5,017 nucleotides of DNA from Microbacteriaceae bacterium (GTDB lineage: Bacteria; Actinomycetota; Actinomycetes; Actinomycetales; Microbacteriaceae), in NCBI GenBank assembly GCA_016463265.1, contig JAEMRP010000076.1, positions 1 to 5,017 of the forward strand. Direction: 5' to 3'. Both the position numbers and the translations under genes were made by a program. Positions 1 to 5,017 of the stretch are shown piece by piece. How positions within the stretch are numbered: position 1 is the stretch's first letter; each line of letters starts with the position of its first letter. The notes under the pieces were generated by a model that saw only the letters and a program-made list of their open reading frames with translations, made no database searches and had not been told where the DNA came from.

Positions 1-708
1 GGCGCGTTGTGCGCTGGGAATAAGTGCATTGACGAGGGTGGACTTCCCAACTCCCGAGTGACCGACCGCGACGGTCGTGTGCCCGACGAGCAACTCCGCC
101 AATTCGGCGAGGGGTGGGTCGTCTGAGCGCGACGTCACGACGGGCACATTGAGTCCGTGAAAGTGTGCGAGGAATTCGGTCGGATCCGCGAGGTCGGTCT
201 TTGTGACGCAGAGAATCGGCAGAATTCCCGCGTCAAACGCGGCCACCATGTATCGGTCGACCAGTCGTTGTCGTGGCTCGGGGTTTGCCGCCGCGACAAC
301 AATGAGCATTCGATCGGCATTCGCCACGATCATTCGCTCGACCGTGTCGCTATCGTCCGCCGATCGCCTCAGAACGGTCGTGCGCGGTACCACGCGAACA
401 ATTCTCGCGAGAGTTCCGTCGCCACCCGTCGTATCGCCCACGATGTCAACGAGGTCACCGGTGACAATCGGCGTCCGCGACAATTCTCGGGCGCGCTTGG
501 TGATGATCTCGCGTTCCTCCGGTGTTCCCTCGTCGGCAAGAGTCAAATATCGACCCCGGTCAACGGTGATCACGCGCGCTTCTATCGAATCGTCGTGTGC
601 CGGCCGATTCTTGGTGCGGGGCTTGCTGCCGCGTTTTGGCGGGCGGACCTTGGCGGCCGTTTCGTCATAGTCATCGAAGCGGTCGGCGTCCTCCGGGAGC
701 CAATTCAT
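1..708 (-). CDS. rsgA: RsgA, small ribosomal subunit-dependent (circularly permuted) GTPase, 3'-truncated by window edge
   Basis: RsgA (YjeQ family) is a cytoplasmic GTPase that binds the 30S subunit late in its maturation. The visible 236 residues read from ATG at 708 without a stop to base 1; the family is usually about 300-360 residues, so the rest of the GTPase domain and the C-terminal zinc domain lie outside. In order there are an Asp/Arg/Lys-rich N-terminal tail (1-40), an OB-fold-like segment (about 41-115, including the stretch RTPIVTGDLVDIVGD at 78-92), then the permuted GTPase order: G4 motif TKTD (169-172), a likely G5 around TSRS (192-195), then the P-loop GHSGVGKST (216-224). 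G4 before G1 is the hallmark of this family. The start ATG overlaps the aroA stop (ATGA, 705-708), implying one transcript and translational coupling with aroA. The identification is firm. Confidence 0.95.
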   Translation of the reverse strand, partial: MNWLPEDADRFDDYDETAAKVRPPKRGSKPRTKNRPAHDDSIEARVITVDRGRYLTLADEGTPEEREIITKRARELSRTPIVTGDLVDIVGDTTGGDGTLARIVRVVPRTTVLRRSADDSDTVERMIVANADRMLIVVAAANPEPRQRLVDRYMVAAFDAGILPILCVTKTDLADPTEFLAHFHGLNVPVVTSRSDDPPLAELAELLVGHTTVAVGHSGVGKSTLVNALIPSAQRA

Positions 709-2027
709 GAGCCGAGCATCGCTGTCCACATTGCCGGGAATTCGGGAAGCGTCTTGGCGGTCGTGCCGATGTTGTCCACTTCAACTCCGTCGACGGCCAG
801 ACCGATGATGGCGCCGGCGGTCGCCATGCGGTGGTCGTGGTAGCTCTGCCATGCACCACCGTGGAGCGTCGCGGGTTCGAGGTGGACGCCATCGGGCAAT
901 TCCGTTGCCTGACCGCTGAGCCTGTTGATTTCGGTCACGAGCGCGCGCAGTCGGTCGGTCTCGTGTCCACGAAGGTGGGCGATACCGGTGAACGTCGACG
1001 CCGTCGTGGCGAGGGCGGCGAGCGCGATGAGTGCCGGGGCCAGTTCGCCACCGGTCGAAAGGTCCAGGTTCACGCCGTGGATTGGTTGTCCGCCGAGTAT
1101 CCCTCGACCACCATCGACGGTGAGGCCCCGCTCGTCTCGAGTGACTACTGCACCGAACTCCTCGAAGTACCCGCCGAGGTCGTCGCCGACCTGAGTCGTG
1201 TTTTTCGGCCAATGGGGAATCGTGACGGTTCCCCCAGCAATCAGGGCGGCGGCGAGGAACGGCGCCGCGTTGGACAGGTCGGGTTCCATGTTGACGTCGA
1301 TCCCCGAGATTGGCCCAGGCTCGACCCGCCAGACGCCGCGTTCCGGTTCCGTGACGGTGACCCCACGGGCGCGAAGGCACGCGATGGTCATTTCGATGTG
1401 GGGCATGGAAGGAAGATGTTCGCCCGTGTGGCGCAGCGTGAGCCCGTTGGTGAAACGCGCGCCAGCGAGCAGCAGTCCTGAGACAAACTGGCTTGACTGT
1501 GAGGCGTCGATAGAGATGTCGCCGCCGACTACGTGACCCGTTCCGCGAACCGTGAAGGGCAGGGTTCCGCGACCGTCATCGTCGACCTCGACGCCCAACT
1601 TGCGGAGGCTGTCAATTGTTGTTGCCATCGGGCGGAGCCGCGCTCCATCATCGCCATCGAACGTCACTTCTCCTTTCGCCAGAGCCGCAATCGGTGGCAC
1701 GAACCGCATCACGGTTCCCGCTAATCCGCAGTCGATGGTGACGCCTCCGGTCAATTCCGCGGGTGTTACGAGTAACGTGTCTGACCCCCCGCCTAGACTG
1801 TCACGACACTCAACACCGAGTTGACCGAGCGCGTCCATCATGAGGGACGAATCTCGCGATCGAAGTGGGCGGTGAATCACCGAGGGACGATCGGACAGGG
1901 CGGCCAAAACCAACTCGCGGTTGGTGAGGCTCTTACTTCCCGGAATGGGAACGACGGCGTGGAGCGGGGAGGTCGCGCGTGGCGCGACCCAATTTTCGCT
2001 CTCTCGGGAATAAACGCGGGACGTCAT
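705..2027 (-). CDS. aroA: 3-phosphoshikimate 1-carboxyvinyltransferase (EPSP synthase)
   Basis: This is the sixth enzyme of the shikimate pathway. It joins phosphoenolpyruvate to shikimate-3-phosphate to give EPSP on the way to chorismate, in the cytoplasm. The protein is 440 residues, normal for the family. Visible signatures are PGSKSLTNR (29-37, substrate-binding Lys32, Ser33, Arg37), GLAGT (101-105), RLRPM (130-134), SQSSQF (176-181), the Asp322 region corresponding to the catalytic Asp of E. coli AroA, GHETDRLR (354-361), DHRMA (398-402) and KTLPEFP (425-431). GLAGT instead of GNAGT, and His rather than Lys before ETDR, are the forms I know from actinobacterial enzymes. The ATG at 2027 is the only reasonable start: no GTG or TTG follows before the conserved region, and its Shine-Dalgarno is weak. 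The first codons overlap the divergent sigma-factor promoter. The stop overlaps rsgA by ATGA. Confidence 0.97.
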   Translation of the reverse strand: MTSRVYSRESENWVAPRATSPLHAVVPIPGSKSLTNRELVLAALSDRPSVIHRPLRSRDSSLMMDALGQLGVECRDSLGGGSDTLLVTPAELTGGVTIDCGLAGTVMRFVPPIAALAKGEVTFDGDDGARLRPMATTIDSLRKLGVEVDDDGRGTLPFTVRGTGHVVGGDISIDASQSSQFVSGLLLAGARFTNGLTLRHTGEHLPSMPHIEMTIACLRARGVTVTEPERGVWRVEPGPISGIDVNMEPDLSNAAPFLAAALIAGGTVTIPHWPKNTTQVGDDLGGYFEEFGAVVTRDERGLTVDGGRGILGGQPIHGVNLDLSTGGELAPALIALAALATTASTFTGIAHLRGHETDRLRALVTEINRLSGQATELPDGVHLEPATLHGGAWQSYHDHRMATAGAIIGLAVDGVEVDNIGTTAKTLPEFPAMWTAMLGS

Positions 2028-2032
2028 TGGTT
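2006..2032 (+). promoter_or_regulatory. SigH/SigR-type ECF promoter (autoregulatory), GGGAAT-N18-GTT
   Basis: A -35 element GGGAAT lies at 2006-2011 and a -10 element GTT at 2030-2032, separated by exactly 18 bases (2012-2029). This matches the GGAAT-N18-GTT consensus described for SigR of Streptomyces and SigH of Mycobacterium. It sits just upstream of a sigma gene of that same family and points at it. Transcription would start around 2038-2042, leaving a leader of about 60 bases that contains the Shine-Dalgarno. The element overlaps the aroA start codon (2025-2027, opposite strand). Function is inferred from consensus, spacing and position; no expression data are available. Confidence 0.75.
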
Positions 2033-2065
2033 TCGACTCTACGCGAGGAACAGCCCCACAAGGGC

Positions 2066-2078
2066 AGGAGAAAAGGAG
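2066..2078 (+). promoter_or_regulatory. Ribosome binding site(s) of the sigma gene, with start ambiguity
   Basis: Two AGGAG repeats lie at 2066-2070 and 2074-2078, the second extended to AAGGAG (2073-2078). It is a strong Shine-Dalgarno, but the first in-frame ATG (2100) is 21 bases downstream, much too far. The codon at the ideal 6-base spacing is ATA at 2085, in frame with the sigma gene. No ATG, GTG or TTG in any frame falls in the normal window. Either ATA (or another weak codon) starts translation, the leader folds to shorten the distance, or the ATG is used inefficiently. Confidence 0.6.
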
Positions 2079-2099
2079 TACACCATAGAATCACGACTA

Positions 2100-2756
2100 A
2101 TGGTTACCGATGAAACCCCCGAGGACAACGAGATCCTCGCCGGTGAAGAAGCAAACTCCGAGGACATTGTTATCCCGGGTTCCCTCGAGTGGGATCCATC
2201 CGAAATCGAGACGAACTACGTCAACCGTGGCTCGTTCGAAGAAGTGTACAACTCGGTATATCCCCGCCTCTATCGGCACACGGTTTATGAACTCGACCGA
2301 CTCTATCTGTCAAAGAAGCAGGTGGAAGAAGTGCTTCAGACCGCCATGGGGAAGGCCTATCAGAACTGGGACAAGTACACCCAGGGAACCTATGCGCTGG
2401 GCTGGCTCAAAAAGATCATCACGAATACCGCCTACAACCTTCTGCGCAAGGAAAAGAACGAGCCGCTGTTGTTTGGTGACATGGGAATCATCATGGATGC
2501 TCCCGCCTACTACGCGCGTAGCGCCGAGAGTTCCGTGATTGAATCGATCACGTTCGACGAGATTCGTGCGTTGTTCGACGAGGTGCGCGAACCGTTCCGG
2601 TCAGCCCTCAAACTGGTCATTCTCGAAGAAATGCCCTACCAGGACGCCGCCGACAAGATCGGGGTGCCGCTCAATACGATGCTCACCCGCGTGAACCGTG
2701 GTCGCACCATCCTCAAGGAACTCGTGCTCACACACAAGAGAGAAATGGGAATCTAA
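2100..2756 (+). CDS. sigH: ECF RNA polymerase sigma factor, SigH/SigR (ECF12-like) type
   Basis: This is probably the sigma subunit that directs RNA polymerase to thiol-oxidative stress genes. From ATG 2100 it has 218 residues, typical for ECF sigma factors. An acidic N-terminal tail (1-45) is followed by sigma region 2 (about 46-118, starting SFEEVYNSVYPRLYRH and ending with the promoter-melting/-10 recognition stretch GWLKKIITNTAYNLLRK, 101-117). A linker (119-149) leads to sigma region 4 (about 150-212), with the helix-turn-helix around PYQDAADKIGVPLNTMLTRV (179-198) and NRGRTILKEL (199-208). The WL-x5-TNTxxNxxRK pattern and the VPLNTMLTRVNRGR pattern resemble SigR/SigH, though several usual residues differ. 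The stop shares its last A with the start of the anti-sigma gene (TAATG). The start is uncertain: ATA at 2085 would add five residues. The upstream SigR-type promoter suggests autoregulation. The subfamily is inferred from motifs and neighbours. Confidence 0.88.
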   Translation: MVTDETPEDNEILAGEEANSEDIVIPGSLEWDPSEIETNYVNRGSFEEVYNSVYPRLYRHTVYELDRLYLSKKQVEEVLQTAMGKAYQNWDKYTQGTYALGWLKKIITNTAYNLLRKEKNEPLLFGDMGIIMDAPAYYARSAESSVIESITFDEIRALFDEVREPFRSALKLVILEEMPYQDAADKIGVPLNTMLTRVNRGRTILKELVLTHKREMGI

Positions 2757-3013
2757 TGGACATGAATCGCGATTGTGGCTGTGAATCCGCCCGACAGCGG
2801 ATGGACATCCTCATTGACCGTGAATTGACGGAAATCGAATGTGGCGACGTGAGTGCGCACTGTGCGTCCTGCGAGAGTTGTCAAGCCGAAATTGTTGTCA
2901 TGGAGAAATTGACCGATCGTTTTAGGGCAGCGTGTGCGGAACCCGCTCCGGAAAACTTGCGAATCTCGATTCTCAATTCGGTTACCAATCAGACTGGAAT
3001 TGTCGACGCGTAA
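2756..3013 (+). CDS. rshA: Zinc-binding redox anti-sigma factor (ZAS family, RshA/RsrA-like)
   Basis: This small 85-residue cytoplasmic protein most likely holds the upstream sigma factor inactive until disulfide stress oxidises its cysteines and releases zinc. The defining H-x3-C-x2-C motif is present (His35, Cys39, Cys42). An N-terminal Cys-x-Cys-Glu (Cys7, Cys9, Glu10) aligns with the zinc/disulfide cysteine of RsrA (Cys11), and Cys60 aligns with the cysteine pair later in RsrA. Cys29 and Cys36 are additional, giving seven cysteines in all. After residue 60 the segment EPAPENLRISILNSV matches the APxxLRxRV-type helix of the family. The protein is shorter than RsrA (about 105 residues), lacking the C-terminal tail. 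It starts on the last base of the sigma stop codon (TAATG), so the pair is translationally coupled; an in-frame ATG at 2762 is an alternative start. Function is inferred from motif and operon position. Confidence 0.88.
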   Translation: MDMNRDCGCESARQRMDILIDRELTEIECGDVSAHCASCESCQAEIVVMEKLTDRFRAACAEPAPENLRISILNSVTNQTGIVDA

Positions 3014-3034
3014 GACATCGGCCGACGTGGCTCG

Positions 3035-5017
3035 TTAGAGTCCGTGAAACGCGCCGTCCATTACGGCCGTGTGTTCCTCTGCCGAACGCTTCAGTGACCC
3101 GGTTGCGGGAGATGCCGAGGCTGGACGCGAAACCACCCGCACGTTGTCCAGTCCGAGACGACGCATTTCGAGCGCAATGAACGGCCATGCACCTTGGTTC
3201 TCGGGTTCGTCCTGTACCCAGACGAGTTCGGCACCCTGGTGTCGGTCAACGATTGCCCGTATGTGATCGTCGGGGAACGGGTAGTACTGTTCCATGCGAA
3301 CCAGCGCGACCCCGGATAGTGCACGTTTCTCGCGCTCGGCGAGGAGGTCGTAGTGAATCTTCCCCGCGTGAAGCAGGACACGACGCGATTGGCCGTCAAG
3401 GCTGTGGTCGTCGAGTACGGGCTCGAACGTGCCCGTGGTGAAGTCGTCAACTTTGCTCGTTGCCCCTCGAAGCCGCAACATCGCCTTCGGCGTAAACACA
3501 ATGAGCGGACGTTGAGGTTGCGCGTACGCCTGGCGTCGCAGCAGGTGGAAATAGGACGCCGGTGTCGACGGACGCGCGATGGTCATGTTGCCTTCGGCGG
3601 CCATCTGAAGGAATCGCTCGATGCGCGCCGACGAGTGGTCTGGCCCCTGTCCTTCGTAGCCGTGGGGAAGCAACAGGACCAACCCTGAGTTCTGTCCCCA
3701 CTTCTGTTCCGAGGACGAGATGAATTCGTCGATGACCGTTTGTGCACCATTGGCGAAGTCACCGAACTGCGCCTCCCACAGGACGAGTGCGTCGGGGTTT
3801 CCAACGGTATAGCCATATTCGTAGGCCATCGCGGCGTATTCCGACAGGAGCGAGTCGTAGATGTAGAAGCGACCCTGGTTGTCGGACAGGTTCGTGAGCG
3901 GCAGCCACTCTTGGCCGTTCACGCGATCGTGGAACACGGCGTGGCGCTGGACAAAGGTGCCGCGCCGAGCGTCTTGACCAGCGAATCGCACCTTTTTGCC
4001 CTCGAGCAAGAGTGATCCAAGGGCGAGAAGTTCGCCGAAGCCCCAATCGATGTCACCGCTGCGGCTCATCTCGATACGCTTCGCGAGCAGTTGCTCGAGT
4101 TTGGGGTGGACCGAGAACCCTTCGGGCGGTGCACCGTGTGCGTCACCAATGCGATGGACGACGGATACATCGACCGCGGTCGACTGCGGGTGCCGCTGTA
4201 CCTGGGATGCCGTCGCGGTCCCGCTCGAGATCCCGCTGGACGCGTCCTCGTCTTCGTGAGTATCGGTGAATGCTTGTTCCAACAAGGTGAGGAACTTGGC
4301 TTGAACGCCGTCGTACTCCTCTTGAGTGATGTCCCCGCGGCCGACGAGCGACTCGGCGTAGAGGGTACGAACCGAACGCTTGGCTTCGATGAGGTTGTAC
4401 ATCAGCGGCTGGGTCATGGACGGGTCGTCGCCCTCGTTGTGACCGCGTCGGCGGTAACAGACAACATCGATGACCACATCGTGTTTGAACTTTTGGCGGT
4501 AGCCGACAGCGAGTTTGGCGACGCGAACGACGGCCTCCGGGTCGTCACCGTTCACGTGGAAGATGGGCGCTTGAACCGACTTCGCGACGTCGGTCGAATA
4601 CAGCGATGTGCGAGCGTCTTTCGGAAGCGTCGTGAATCCGACCTGGTTGTTCGCGACCACGTGAATCGTTCCGCCCGTGCGGTATCCGCGCAGTTGGGCC
4701 ATCTGCATCGTTTCGATGACGACACCCTGACCTGCCATTGCGGCGTCACCGTGGACGAGAATCGGCAGGACTGTAAACGATGCAATCGGCTTGTGGTCTT
4801 GTTTGGCGCGGACGATGCCCTCGAGAACGCCGTTGACCGCCTCGAGGTGCGATGGATTGGCCGCGAGGTAGACAGGGATCTTTTGACCCTTGGCCGTGAT
4901 GAATTCCCCTTCGGTTCCGAGGTGGTACTTGACATCACCGGAACCCTGAACAGTACTTGTGTCGGTGGTGCCTTCGAACTCGCGGAAGATCTGGCCGTAC
5001 GTCTTGCCCGCGATGTT
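3035..5017 (-). CDS. kgd: 2-oxoglutarate decarboxylase/dehydrogenase E1 (Kgd/SucA/OdhA type), C-terminal 660 residues, N-terminus beyond window
   Basis: This is a thiamine-diphosphate enzyme of the TCA cycle that decarboxylates 2-oxoglutarate. Actinobacterial forms (Kgd/OdhA) are about 1,230 residues with a fused N-terminal acyltransferase-like domain; here the C-terminal 660 residues are visible and the frame is open to the right edge. Numbered from the edge, motifs are GSGDVKYHLG (25-34), ANPSHLEAVN (53-62), the ThDP/Mg region GDAAMAGQGVV (90-100) with NNQVGFTT (123-130), and GHNEGDDPS (192-200). A low-complexity Ser/Thr/Gly-rich linker follows. Then comes the transketolase pyrimidine-binding domain with GQDARRGTFVQRH, EAQFGDFANGAQTVIDEFIS and LLPHGYEGQGPDHSSARIE, and finally a C-terminal domain ending near SASPATGS. 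No frameshift is seen. An internal ATG at 4738 is not a start, since conserved sequence continues upstream. Close likeness to Mycobacterium Kgd is from memory. The gene converges on rshA, 21 bases away. Confidence 0.95.
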   Translation of the reverse strand, partial: NIAGKTYGQIFREFEGTTDTSTVQGSGDVKYHLGTEGEFITAKGQKIPVYLAANPSHLEAVNGVLEGIVRAKQDHKPIASFTVLPILVHGDAAMAGQGVVIETMQMAQLRGYRTGGTIHVVANNQVGFTTLPKDARTSLYSTDVAKSVQAPIFHVNGDDPEAVVRVAKLAVGYRQKFKHDVVIDVVCYRRRGHNEGDDPSMTQPLMYNLIEAKRSVRTLYAESLVGRGDITQEEYDGVQAKFLTLLEQAFTDTHEDEDASSGISSGTATASQVQRHPQSTAVDVSVVHRIGDAHGAPPEGFSVHPKLEQLLAKRIEMSRSGDIDWGFGELLALGSLLLEGKKVRFAGQDARRGTFVQRHAVFHDRVNGQEWLPLTNLSDNQGRFYIYDSLLSEYAAMAYEYGYTVGNPDALVLWEAQFGDFANGAQTVIDEFISSSEQKWGQNSGLVLLLPHGYEGQGPDHSSARIERFLQMAAEGNMTIARPSTPASYFHLLRRQAYAQPQRPLIVFTPKAMLRLRGATSKVDDFTTGTFEPVLDDHSLDGQSRRVLLHAGKIHYDLLAEREKRALSGVALVRMEQYYPFPDDHIRAIVDRHQGAELVWVQDEPENQGAWPFIALEMRRLGLDNVRVVSRPASASPATGSLKRSAEEHTAVMDGAFHGL

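Noticed and set aside
157..843. Plus-strand open frame of 228 codons
   Set aside because: It lies opposite rsgA and the end of aroA, both firmly identified, and its translation has no recognisable motif; it is a mirror of biased codon use.
781..1380. Minus-strand open frame of 199 codons overlapping aroA in another frame
   Set aside because: Extremely Arg/Pro/His-rich, as expected from an out-of-frame reading of the aroA gene.
831..1481. Plus-strand open frame of 216 codons
   Set aside because: It is fully antisense to aroA with Arg/Gly/Asp-rich low-information composition and no family signature.
1942..1946. A second GGAAT on the plus strand, upstream of the proposed sigma promoter
   Set aside because: No GTT occurs at the required 17-19 base spacing.
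2082..2087. Minus-strand TATGGT as a -10 box for aroA
   Set aside because: Only four of six bases match and no convincing -35 lies upstream; the aroA promoter cannot be placed from sequence alone.
3015..3028. Palindromic TCGGCCGA core with flanking partial symmetry in the rshA-kgd gap, as a possible terminator
   Set aside because: The inverted repeat has no proper loop, is short, carries a mismatch, and is not followed by a T-tract on either strand.
4736..4738. ATG at 4738 as the start of the E1 gene
   Set aside because: Conserved E1 sequence (GSGDVKYHLG, ANPSHLEAVN, HGDAA) continues in frame upstream to the window edge, so this Met is internal.

Overview
The window looks like an ordinary chromosomal stretch from an actinomycete-type bacterium (Actinomycetota). 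The proteins have an actinobacterial character: an EPSP synthase with the GLAGT/HETDR signature versions, an Kgd-type 2-oxoglutarate decarboxylase/dehydrogenase, and a SigH/SigR-type ECF sigma factor with a zinc-binding anti-sigma partner. By eye the GC content is moderate (about 55-60%), lower than Streptomyces or Mycobacterium. A lineage such as Acidimicrobiia would fit, but I cannot settle the class from this sequence. No mobile element, CRISPR array, tRNA or rRNA is visible, and coding density is very high.

Layout: the left 2 kb is a minus-strand pair. aroA (705-2027) comes first in transcription and is followed by rsgA (1-708), which runs off the left edge; the two overlap by an ATGA. 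A 72-base divergent gap (2028-2099) separates aroA from a plus-strand pair. That pair is an ECF sigma factor (start near 2100, end 2756) and a small ZAS-type anti-sigma factor (2756-3013), overlapping by a shared A (TAATG). After a 21-base gap the minus-strand kgd/sucA-type gene converges on it from the right (3035 to beyond 5017); its N-terminal half lies outside the window.

How the genes work together: the sigma/anti-sigma pair is most likely a thiol-oxidative (disulfide) stress switch like SigR-RsrA of Streptomyces or SigH-RshA of Mycobacterium. Strong support comes from a GGGAAT-N18-GTT element at 2006-2032, upstream of the sigma gene. It matches the known target consensus of this sigma family and implies positive autoregulation. 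This promoter overlaps the first codons of aroA. aroA (shikimate pathway), rsgA (30S ribosome maturation GTPase) and kgd (TCA cycle) are housekeeping genes, and the sigH/sigR-aroA-rsgA neighbourhood is an old actinobacterial arrangement.

I do not see a clearly new system. The points most worth a second look are the sigma-gene start (a good Shine-Dalgarno sequence sits at the right distance from an ATA codon but too far from the first ATG), the cysteine-rich short anti-sigma factor, and the promoter/aroA overlap.
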